Source: Prevotellaceae bacterium (GTDB taxonomy: Bacteria > Bacteroidota > Bacteroidia > Bacteroidales > Paludibacteraceae). Taken from it: a stretch of DNA of 5,885 nucleotides. The stretch spans positions 1 to 5,885 of the forward strand of contig JAITNR010000250.1 of the NCBI GenBank assembly GCA_031290375.1. Reading direction: 5' to 3'. Below, one piece after another: positions 1 to 5,783 of the stretch. A program made the translations under genes and the position numbers. Position 1 is the first letter of the stretch; the number at the start of each line of letters is the position of its first letter. The notes below the pieces were generated by a model. That model searched no databases, was not told where the DNA came from, and saw nothing but the letters and a program-made list of their open reading frames with translations.

Positions 1-89
1 CATGGTTAGAGAATAAAAAACTGAAATTTATTCCTACAGGGATGCCCATTTTAATATTTTTCTCCCTGAATGAATCGCGGCTGAATTAG
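1..89. repeat. Possible edge of a dispersed repeat, or the tail of an upstream reading frame
   Basis: One + frame (codons beginning at base 3) is open from the left edge to a TAG at 87-89, giving about 28 codons, too few to identify a protein. The minus strand is also open from an ATG near base 46 to the edge, which suggests non-coding sequence with few stops. Bases 30-43 (ATTCCTACAGGGAT) form an imperfect palindrome, and CAGGGA at 37-42 can pair with TCCCTG at 63-68. From memory, short segments built around a CCTACAGGGAT-like palindrome recur between genes in many Bacteroidota, and I infer that this may be one. A true gene tail in the + frame cannot be excluded. Confidence 0.25.
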
Positions 90-156
90 GGTTGGAGAAA
101 ATACATGAAAATCTGTGATTATCTTATTTTTTGTCGGTCGGCAGTGAAATTTATTA

Positions 157-164
157 TAACTTTG
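157..164 (+). promoter_or_regulatory. Bacteroidota -7 promoter element upstream of uvrA
   Basis: TAACTTTG followed by C matches the Bacteroidota housekeeping-sigma -7 consensus TAnnTTTG. The nearest TTG that could act as the -33 element is at 131-133, leaving a 23-base gap that is slightly long. Transcription would begin near 170 and give a leader of roughly 60 bases before the uvrA ATG. Confidence 0.6.
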
Positions 165-233
165 CACTCTTTATTTACAGAAAATTTAATTATGTACCAT
201 TGCCTGAAATGAGCAGCATTGACATCAACCAAA

Positions 234-3080
234 ATGAAAAAGATAATCGAAGAAGAAAAAAGTATAGAAGTGTTTGGCGCAAGAGTTTTTAATTTGAAAA
301 ACATTGATGTGACAATTCCTCGCTACAAACTCATCGTTATTACGGGACTGAGTGGCAGCGGAAAATCTTCTTTGGCGTTTAACACCATTTATGCCGAAGG
401 ACAGCGGCGTTACATAGAAACCTTTTCGGCGTATGCGCGGCATTTTATAGGCAACATAGAACGTCCTGATGTGGATAAGATTTCGGGGCTTAGTCCTGTG
501 ATTGCCATTGAACAAAAGACGGTTTCAAGGAATCCGCGTTCCACTGTTGGTACCATAACCGAAATTTTTGATTTTTTCCGCCTGCTGTATGCACGTGTAG
601 CAGAGGCATACTCTTATGAAACGGGCGAAAAAATGGTGCGGTTTACCGAGGAGCAAATTATAGAATTAATTTTAAATAAGTTCGATGGCAAAGCATATTA
701 TATCCTCGCTCCTGTGGTGAAAAACCGCAAAGGTCATTACAAGGAACTTTTTGAATCAATTCGCAAGAAAGGTTTTTTGAATGTTCGAGTTGATGGGCAA
801 CTGAGGGAAATTGTTGCAGGCATGAAACTCGACAGGTACAAAAACCACGATATAGAAGCGATTGTAGACAAACTTGTCGTTGCCAAAAAAGATGAACAAC
901 GTCTAAAAAAGAGTGTCAGAACGGCACTGAATTTGGGCGAAGGAGTGCTGATGCTTATGGAAAGGGAGAGTGGGGAAATCCGTTATTTTTCAAGCAAACT
1001 GATGTGTCCAACTACAGGATTGAGCTATGCAGAAACTGCGCCGCACAATTTTTCGTTCAACACGCCAAAAGGTGCTTGCCCCTGTTGTAATGGACTTGGC
1101 ACAGTCAATCAAGTCGATATTCAAAAGATTATTCCAGACCCCAAACTGAGCATTGCCGAAGGCGGAATTTTGCCGCTTGGAAAAGAAAAAAAATTGCTGA
1201 TATTCAGTCAAATAAAAGTTATTGGAGAAAAATATGGCTTTGATTTGAAAACACCTGTTGAGGACATTTCAAAGGAAGCAATAGACGAAATTATGAATGG
1301 TTCGCCTGAAAAGTTGAATATTGATTTTTCAAGAAATGACGAAGGCTCCTTTTATTCATCTAAATATGAGGGACTTATCCATTATATAGAACTCAATCAA
1401 AACGAAAATGCGAGTACGTCCGAGCAGAAATGGGCAAAACAGTTTTACAGGCAAATTGTTTGTTCGCAGTGTAATGGAAGTCGCTTAAACAGAGAGGCTT
1501 TGCATTATAAAATCGACAACAGAAATATTGCCGATATTTCGCTCTTTTCCTTGGATGAACTCAAAGTTTGGGTTAATTCCCTGATGCCGAAATTCTCTGT
1601 TTTTCAGCAGAAAATTGCTTTTGAAATAGTTAAGGAAATCAGTACAAGGCTTGATTTTCTGCTCAATGTAGGACTGAATTATCTGACTTTGGGACGTGCC
1701 ACCGAATCGCTGTCGGGCGGCGAAGGGCAGCGAATAAGACTTGCAACGCAAATCGGCTCGCAGTTGGTAAATGTGCTCTATATTCTGGATGAACCAAGCA
1801 TAGGTCTGCATCAGAGGGACAATATAAAACTGATACAATCGCTCAAAAATTTGAGAGATATGGGTAATTCTGTGATTGTGGTTGAACACGATGAGGAGAT
1901 GATGCGTTTGTCCGATTTTGTGGTTGATATGGGACCTGGAGCAGGGCGTTTGGGTGGCGAAGTTGTTTTTACAGGAACACCAAAAGAACTGCTTAAAACA
2001 GATACACTTACAGCCTTATATCTTAACGGGAAAAAACAAATAGAAGTGCCACCCAAAAGGCGTGAGGGCAACGGCACATTTCTTACTCTCACAGGTGCCT
2101 GTGGCAATAACCTGAAAAATGTTACTCTAAAAATTCCTCTGGGTATGTTTATTTGCGTGGCAGGCGTTTCTGGCAGTGGCAAAAGTTCGTTGATTAACAA
2201 CACATTATACCCTATTTTGAGTAATTATTTTTACAATTCAAATGCCGAGCCATTGTCATACAAAAAAATTGAAGGTATTGAGAATATTGACAAAATTATC
2301 GAGGTTGACCAATCGCCGATAGGACGTGCTCCACGCTCAAATCCTGCTACATACACAAGCGTTTTTTCAGATATTCGAAATCTTTTTGCAGGCTTGAGCG
2401 AATCGAAAATCAGGGCTTATACCTCAGGACGATTTTCGTTCAACGTAGTAGGCGGGAGATGTCCAGTATGCATTGGCAATGGCTATAAAACATTGGAAAT
2501 GAACTTTTTGCCTGACGTAATGATACCTTGTGAGGTTTGTGGTGGAAAACGTTTTAACCGCGAAACGCTTGAGGTAAGGTTCAAGGGAAAATCCATTGCT
2601 GATGTGCTGGATATGACTATAAATCAGAGTGTTGAGTTTTTTGAAAATATACCTCAAATAATTAGAAAACTCAAAATGCTGCAAGATGTGGGTTTGGGCT
2701 ATATTAAACTCGGACAGTCGTCTACAACGCTGTCTGGTGGCGAAAGTCAAAGGGTAAAACTGTCTACCGAACTTGCCAAACGGGACACGGGAAAAACACT
2801 GTATGTCCTCGACGAGCCAACAACAGGACTTCATTTTGACGACATAAAGGTATTGCTCAAGGTAATCAACCGCCTCGTAGAACGCGGCAACAGCGTAATA
2901 ATAATAGAACACAACCTTGATGTGTTGAAATCCGCCGATTACATAATCGAACTTGGTGCTGATGCGGGCAAATTCGGCGGTGAAATTATTGCACAAGGCA
3001 CACCCGAAGAATTGTCAAAAAACAAAAAAAGTGTTACAGCACCATTTTTGAAAAAGGTTCTGAATCAATTGCCGAAATGA
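234..3080 (+). CDS. uvrA: Excinuclease ABC subunit A (UvrA), DNA damage recognition ATPase
   Basis: UvrA is the dimeric ABC-type ATPase that scans DNA for bulky lesions and loads UvrB in nucleotide excision repair. Numbered from the ATG (948 aa, the normal family size), it has Walker A GLSGSGKSS at 38-46, signature LSGGEGQRIRLA at 493-504 and Walker B ILDEP near 517-521. The second ATPase has Walker A GVSGSGKSS at 644-652, signature LSGGESQRVKLS at 833-844 and Walker B VLDEP near 858-862. The C-terminal zinc module is intact (CxxC-19-CxxC; Cys 743, 746, 766, 769), and another CxxC is at 410/413. The first zinc module is altered: CPTT at 258-261 replaces CxxC, followed by CPCC at 282-285. An in-frame TTG at 219 would add five residues. 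I prefer the ATG because homology-like sequence starts after it and no ribosome site favours TTG. The gene is not linked to uvrB or uvrC here. It has its own promoter element and a downstream terminator, so it is probably monocistronic. Confidence 0.97.
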   Translation: MKKIIEEEKSIEVFGARVFNLKNIDVTIPRYKLIVITGLSGSGKSSLAFNTIYAEGQRRYIETFSAYARHFIGNIERPDVDKISGLSPVIAIEQKTVSRNPRSTVGTITEIFDFFRLLYARVAEAYSYETGEKMVRFTEEQIIELILNKFDGKAYYILAPVVKNRKGHYKELFESIRKKGFLNVRVDGQLREIVAGMKLDRYKNHDIEAIVDKLVVAKKDEQRLKKSVRTALNLGEGVLMLMERESGEIRYFSSKLMCPTTGLSYAETAPHNFSFNTPKGACPCCNGLGTVNQVDIQKIIPDPKLSIAEGGILPLGKEKKLLIFSQIKVIGEKYGFDLKTPVEDISKEAIDEIMNGSPEKLNIDFSRNDEGSFYSSKYEGLIHYIELNQNENASTSEQKWAKQFYRQIVCSQCNGSRLNREALHYKIDNRNIADISLFSLDELKVWVNSLMPKFSVFQQKIAFEIVKEISTRLDFLLNVGLNYLTLGRATESLSGGEGQRIRLATQIGSQLVNVLYILDEPSIGLHQRDNIKLIQSLKNLRDMGNSVIVVEHDEEMMRLSDFVVDMGPGAGRLGGEVVFTGTPKELLKTDTLTALYLNGKKQIEVPPKRREGNGTFLTLTGACGNNLKNVTLKIPLGMFICVAGVSGSGKSSLINNTLYPILSNYFYNSNAEPLSYKKIEGIENIDKIIEVDQSPIGRAPRSNPATYTSVFSDIRNLFAGLSESKIRAYTSGRFSFNVVGGRCPVCIGNGYKTLEMNFLPDVMIPCEVCGGKRFNRETLEVRFKGKSIADVLDMTINQSVEFFENIPQIIRKLKMLQDVGLGYIKLGQSSTTLSGGESQRVKLSTELAKRDTGKTLYVLDEPTTGLHFDDIKVLLKVINRLVERGNSVIIIEHNLDVLKSADYIIELGADAGKFGGEIIAQGTPEELSKNKKSVTAPFLKKVLNQLPK

Positions 3081-3136
3081 ATTGAGATACGATTTTTGTT
3101 TAAGCCTGACATTCTCACTGTGTATCTTATCATTAC

Positions 3137-3166
3137 TTTCTGAAGAGGTTGTTTCAGAAGTTTTTT
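3137..3166 (+). terminator. Probable intrinsic terminator of uvrA
   Basis: TTCTGAA (3138-3144) pairs with TTCAGAA (3153-3159). The stem is extended by a T-G wobble at each end to nine pairs around a six-base loop (3146-3151). Six T residues (3161-3166) follow directly. It lies 56 bases past the uvrA stop. The stem is GC-poor, so termination may be incomplete. The minus strand lacks a T tract, so the signal is oriented for uvrA. Confidence 0.6.
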
Positions 3167-3252
3167 AGGCACAAAAAATAAATAATACCAAAATGAAATA
3201 AAATAAGTCTGTAGAAAACGCATCTATTATTTATTGCACAGACATTCCTTTT

Positions 3253-3280
3253 CGTCATTGCTTTGTTCCTCGTAATGACG
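3253..3280. repeat. Palindrome resembling a dispersed GTCATTGCGAGGAAC-type repeat
   Basis: CGTCATT (3253-3259) is the exact inverse of AATGACG (3274-3280). One G-T wobble and one further C-G pair extend the stem to nine pairs around a ten-base loop. Read on the minus strand, the unit contains GTCATTACGAGGAACAAAG followed by CAATGACG. From memory this is close to the GTCATTGCGAGGAAC...AAGCAAT intergenic repeat seen in many bacterial genomes. Only one copy is in the window, so assignment to a repeat family is inference. Five T residues at 3285-3289 follow it on the + strand, so it might also act as a weak terminator. Confidence 0.5.
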
Positions 3281-3314
3281 CAGGTTTTTCTTGAATAAAC
3301 AATGAATAAGCGGA

Positions 3315-3362
3315 CTTTGCGTGAAAATATTCGTTTTTCACGCAAAGAATACATTTTTTTTT
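3315..3362 (+). terminator. Perfect 13-bp hairpin followed by a T tract, terminator-like
   Basis: CTTTGCGTGAAAA (3315-3327) and TTTTCACGCAAAG (3335-3347) are exact inverse complements around a seven-base loop. Nine T residues (3354-3362) begin six bases after the stem. The stem is the strongest in the window, but the spacer before the T tract is longer than in a classic intrinsic terminator. It lies 235 bases past the uvrA stop and has no recognised gene directly upstream. It could be a backup terminator for uvrA, the end of an unrecognised small RNA, or part of a repeat. Confidence 0.5.
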
Positions 3363-3409
3363 AAAAGCTCTTACAAATTAGCGAAAATATGTTAAATCCG
3401 TGTTATCAG

Positions 3410-3463
3410 TATGCTTTTAAGACAAGCTCCGAAACGCATTTTGCCCATCACACAAAAAGCATA
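3410..3463. repeat. 9-bp inverted repeat with a long loop, upstream of the rfbB promoter
   Basis: TATGCTTTT (3410-3418) and AAAAGCATA (3455-3463) are exact inverse complements separated by 36 bases. The right arm ends 22 bases before the rfbB -7 element, close to where a -33 element would lie, so it could be a paired operator site. In DNA this AT-rich it may also be chance. Confidence 0.3.
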
Positions 3464-3485
3464 GCAGTATTTGTAAATTTTTTTA

Positions 3486-3493
3486 TAAATTTG
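3486..3493 (+). promoter_or_regulatory. Bacteroidota -7 promoter element upstream of rfbB
   Basis: TAAATTTG followed by C matches TAnnTTTG. No TTG lies at the usual distance for a -33 element; the nearest, at 3471-3473, is only 12 bases upstream. Initiation near 3500 would leave a leader of about 25 bases before the GTG start. Confidence 0.5.
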
Positions 3494-3525
3494 CAGATTG
3501 ATAATTCTAAAATATATTATTTGAA

Positions 3526-4581
3526 GTGAAAACTATTTTTATTACAGGCGGGGCAGGGTTTATAGGTTCTCACGTTGTCAGGTTGTTTGTGAACAAATAT
3601 CCTGATTATAACGTAGTTAATCTGGATGTTCTGACCTACGCAGGCAATTTGGAAAATCTGACAGACATTGCTCACAAGTCGAATTACACCTTTGAAAAGA
3701 TTGATATAACCGACTACGAAGCACTTAAAGCCTTGTTTAATAAATATTTACCCGATGGTGTAATTCATCTCGCGGCAGAGTCGCACGTTGACAGGTCAAT
3801 TACCGACCCGTTTGTGTTTGTTCGCACCAACGTGTTTGGAACGTGCAATTTACTGCACTGTGCCAAGGAGTTGTGGAAAGACAATTTCGCAGGCAAACGC
3901 TTTTATCACGTTTCCACGGATGAGGTTTATGGCTCTTTGGAAAATGACGGCACGTTTTTTACTGAAGAAACAAAATATCAGCCGCATTCGCCATATTCGG
4001 CATCTAAAGCATCTTCTGACCATTTTGTAAGGGCTTATCACGACACTTATGGCTTGCCTGTTGTGCTTTCAAACTGCTCAAACAATTATGGCTCTCATCA
4101 TTTCCCTGAAAAACTTATTCCATTGGCTATTAATAATATAAAGAATAAAAAAACTGTTCCCGTTTACGGGAAAGGCGAAAATGTGCGTGATTGGCTTTTT
4201 GTAGAAGACCACGTTACTGCTATTGACATAATTTTTCATAGCGGTAAAGACGGTGAAACCTACAATATCGGCGGCAACAACGAATGGAAAAATATTGATT
4301 TGATACGTTTGCTCTGTTCTGTTATGGACAGAAAACTCGGCAGAAAAGATGGGATGTCGGCACAGTTGATAACCTTTGTAATTGACCGTGCAGGACACGA
4401 TTTGCGATATGCCATAGATTCGTCAAAACTGCAAAATGAACTCGGCTGGAAGCCCTCATTGCAGTTTGAAGAAGGGTTGGAAAAAACGGTTGAATGGTAT
4501 CTTGCCAATGAAAAATGGGTTGAGAGAGTTACTTCTGGAGAATATCAGAAGTACTATGAAAAACAGTATAATAGACGTTAA
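3526..4581 (+). CDS. rfbB: dTDP-glucose 4,6-dehydratase (RmlB/RfbB)
   Basis: This cytoplasmic enzyme converts dTDP-D-glucose to dTDP-4-keto-6-deoxy-D-glucose, the second step towards dTDP-L-rhamnose and other deoxysugars of surface polysaccharides. The 351-aa product has the usual family length. It belongs to the extended short-chain dehydrogenase family: the NAD-binding glycine motif GGAGFIG is at 8-14, the HLAAESHVDRSI segment at 81-92, the catalytic TDE triad at 131-133 and the YxxxK pair at Tyr157/Lys161 (YSASK). The RmlB-typical NNYGSHHFPEKLIP segment is at 186-199. The start is a GTG; it gives the standard MKTIFITGG N-terminus and no better upstream start exists. There is no Shine-Dalgarno sequence. 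The partner genes rmlA, rmlC and rmlD are not in the window, so the end sugar cannot be inferred. I found no strong terminator after the stop, and the next gene starts 101 bases later. Confidence 0.95.
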   Translation: MKTIFITGGAGFIGSHVVRLFVNKYPDYNVVNLDVLTYAGNLENLTDIAHKSNYTFEKIDITDYEALKALFNKYLPDGVIHLAAESHVDRSITDPFVFVRTNVFGTCNLLHCAKELWKDNFAGKRFYHVSTDEVYGSLENDGTFFTEETKYQPHSPYSASKASSDHFVRAYHDTYGLPVVLSNCSNNYGSHHFPEKLIPLAINNIKNKKTVPVYGKGENVRDWLFVEDHVTAIDIIFHSGKDGETYNIGGNNEWKNIDLIRLLCSVMDRKLGRKDGMSAQLITFVIDRAGHDLRYAIDSSKLQNELGWKPSLQFEEGLEKTVEWYLANEKWVERVTSGEYQKYYEKQYNRR

Positions 4582-4682
4582 AACCAAAAATCAAGACTTT
4601 TTTAATTAACAATTAGTACAATGCAACATTAACCACATTATTCACCGTCACTAACAAAGTTTTGGCTTATAATCCAAAAAAA

Positions 4683-5297
4683 ATGAAAATAATCTGTATC
4701 GGATGGAACTATTTGGAGCACAACGAAGAGATGGGCAGAGAGAATTTGCCTGAAAATCCTGTTGTCTTTATCAAACCTGATTCGGCTCTGCTAAAAGGGA
4801 ACAAGCCATTTTTTATACCTGATTTTTCATCTGTTATTGACTATGAAACGGAATTGGTTGTCAGAATAAACAGGTTGGGAAAAAACATACAGGAAAAATT
4901 TTCTCACAGATATTATTCGGAAATTGCTCTTGGCATTGACTTTACGGCAAGAGATTTGCAGCGCAGTCTTCGACAAAACGGTTCGCCTTGGGAAGTCTCA
5001 AAGGGTTTTGACGGGGCGGCAGTATTGAGCAGCTTCATTCCTTTAGAAGAGTTGAAAAACAGGCAAAATATTGATTTTTTGTTAAACAAAAACGGCAAAA
5101 CAGTACAAAATGGCAACTCAAAAGAAATGATTTTTTCGATAGACAGAATTATTGCCTATGTAAGTCAGTTTTTTACACTCAAAACGGGCGACCTGATTTA
5201 TACAGGCACGCCCTCCGGTGTGGACAAGGTAGAAATAGGCGACAAACTCACAGGGTTTATCGAAGATAGAGAGATGTTGAACTTTAATATAAAATAG
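4683..5297 (+). CDS. Fumarylacetoacetate hydrolase (FAH) family protein
   Basis: The product is a small single-domain FAH-family enzyme (204 aa from this ATG). Relatives cleave or decarboxylate 2-oxo acids with a divalent metal: acylpyruvate hydrolases, fumarylpyruvate hydrolase and FAHD1-type oxaloacetate decarboxylase. The metal ligands are visible as Glu55 and Glu57 in DYETEL and Asp86 in the family signature GIDFTARDLQ (84-93). Lys107 in the SKGFD segment and the TGTPSG loop at 174-179 are also conserved family positions. Near the N-terminus GWNY (7-10) replaces the GRNY common elsewhere in the family. The substrate cannot be told from sequence. An in-frame TTG at 4662 would add seven residues, but MKIICIG is the usual family N-terminus, so I chose the ATG. 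No Bacteroidota -7 element precedes it, so it may be read through from rfbB, although no pathway link is apparent. Confidence 0.9.
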   Translation: MKIICIGWNYLEHNEEMGRENLPENPVVFIKPDSALLKGNKPFFIPDFSSVIDYETELVVRINRLGKNIQEKFSHRYYSEIALGIDFTARDLQRSLRQNGSPWEVSKGFDGAAVLSSFIPLEELKNRQNIDFLLNKNGKTVQNGNSKEMIFSIDRIIAYVSQFFTLKTGDLIYTGTPSGVDKVEIGDKLTGFIEDREMLNFNIK

Positions 5298-5347
5298 GAA
5301 CGAATATTTTACAAATAATTACAATCACTTTATAATCTAAAAAAATT

Positions 5348-5701
5348 ATGCTTAATAAAAAAGAAAATAACGGTAATGTTTACAGCCATAATCTTGTTGC
5401 CTCCGGTACAAAGATTACAGGTAATTTGGATGCGGATACAGATATTAGAATTGACGGCGAAATTCAGGGGGATTTGTCTTGCTCAAATAAGGTTATCGTC
5501 GGTACTTCAGGGCTTATTGTGGGCAATATCAATTGCGTAAGTGTCGATATAATGGGTAGTATAGAGGGGACGATTAGTGCTGCGGATAACGTTTCTATGA
5601 AGGCAACCTCCAATATCAAAGGGGACATTCGTACAAAGGTGATTGCTATTGAGCCGGGAGCCCATTTTGTAGGTAATTGCAAAACGAACTCTCAAGAGTA
5701 A
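5348..5701 (+). CDS. Bactofilin (polymer-forming cytoskeletal protein)
   Basis: Bactofilins polymerise without nucleotides into filaments at the inner face of the membrane, where they position cell-wall or envelope enzymes. The 117-aa product is almost entirely one bactofilin domain (about residues 15-111), seen as a run of short beta-helix turns with regularly placed glycines: GTKITGNL, IDGEIQGDL, VGTSGLIVGNI, IMGSIEGTI, ATSNIKGDI and EPGAHFVGNC. The tails are short and polar (Lys/Asn-rich N-terminus, Asn/Ser/Gln C-terminus), and there is no signal peptide or membrane segment. The ATG follows an A-rich stretch without a clear Shine-Dalgarno sequence, as is common in Bacteroidota. It begins 50 bases after the FAH-family gene and may be co-transcribed with it. 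No peptidase or wall-enzyme gene typical of bactofilin neighbourhoods lies beside it, so its specific job is unknown. Confidence 0.92.
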   Translation: MLNKKENNGNVYSHNLVASGTKITGNLDADTDIRIDGEIQGDLSCSNKVIVGTSGLIVGNINCVSVDIMGSIEGTISAADNVSMKATSNIKGDIRTKVIAIEPGAHFVGNCKTNSQE

Positions 5702-5743
5702 TTGCAGATGCATTTAAAGTTCGCATATTTAATTTTTTTTGTT

Positions 5744-5751
5744 TATCTTTG
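5744..5751 (+). promoter_or_regulatory. Bacteroidota -7 promoter element of the Rpn-like gene
   Basis: TATCTTTG followed by C matches TAnnTTTG. A near-match to the -33 element, TTCG at 5720-5723, lies 20 bases upstream, and a run of eight T residues (5733-5740) lies between them. Initiation near 5758 would leave a leader of about 25 bases. The element separates this gene from the bactofilin transcript. Confidence 0.62.
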
Positions 5752-5772
5752 CATACTTAACATACAAAAAAA

Positions 5773-5776
5773 AGGA
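5773..5776 (+). promoter_or_regulatory. Shine-Dalgarno sequence of the Rpn-like gene
   Basis: AGGA within an A-rich run lies seven bases before the ATG at 5784. It is the only clear Shine-Dalgarno site in the window and fixes this start. The other genes here begin without one. Confidence 0.6.
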
Positions 5777-5783
5777 ATTATTT

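Larger units (their letters stand above)
3081..3525. other. 445-base intergenic region between uvrA and rfbB, rich in hairpins
   Basis: No convincing coding sequence is present. The longest open frame is a 66-codon minus-strand frame (3154-3354) whose translation follows the palindromes and resembles no protein family I know. In order, the region holds a terminator-like hairpin (3137-3166), a long-loop GTCTGT/ACAGAC pairing (3207-3212 with 3238-3243), a repeat-like palindrome (3253-3280), a perfect 13-bp hairpin with a trailing T tract (3315-3362), a long-loop 9-bp inverted repeat (3410-3463) and the rfbB -7 element (3486-3493). I saw no tRNA, rRNA or CRISPR structure. Confidence 0.8.

Noticed and set aside
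209..211. ATG at 209 as an alternative uvrA start
   Set aside because: It is in a different frame from uvrA and its reading frame closes within about 28 codons.
2424..2996. 190-codon minus-strand open frame inside uvrA
   Set aside because: It lies wholly opposite the conserved second ATPase domain of UvrA and its translation shows no recognisable domain. It is a shadow frame.
3207..3243. GTCTGT/ACAGAC pairing
   Set aside because: The stem is six pairs around a 25-base loop and is easily explained by chance; there is no independent support for a structure.
3154..3354. 66-codon minus-strand open frame in the uvrA-rfbB gap
   Set aside because: It runs straight through three palindromes, its translation has no family resemblance, and its middle (VITRNKAMTK) is just the reading of the repeat-like palindrome. 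No promoter element was seen for it.
3788..4030. 80-codon + strand frame inside rfbB
   Set aside because: It overlaps the catalytic region of RfbB in another frame, with no recognisable product.
4582..4610. A-rich and T-rich segments after rfbB as a terminator
   Set aside because: Only a short A/T pairing is possible, with no GC-containing stem. It is too weak to call.
4668..4673. TATAAT hexamer just before the FAH-family ATG
   Set aside because: It resembles the E. coli -10 box, but it sits only nine bases before the ATG and does not fit the Bacteroidota TAnnTTTG consensus, so it is probably chance in AT-rich DNA.
5688..5699. ACTCTCAAGAGT palindrome at the bactofilin stop
   Set aside because: The usable stem is only four pairs and no T tract follows directly, so it is not supported as a terminator.
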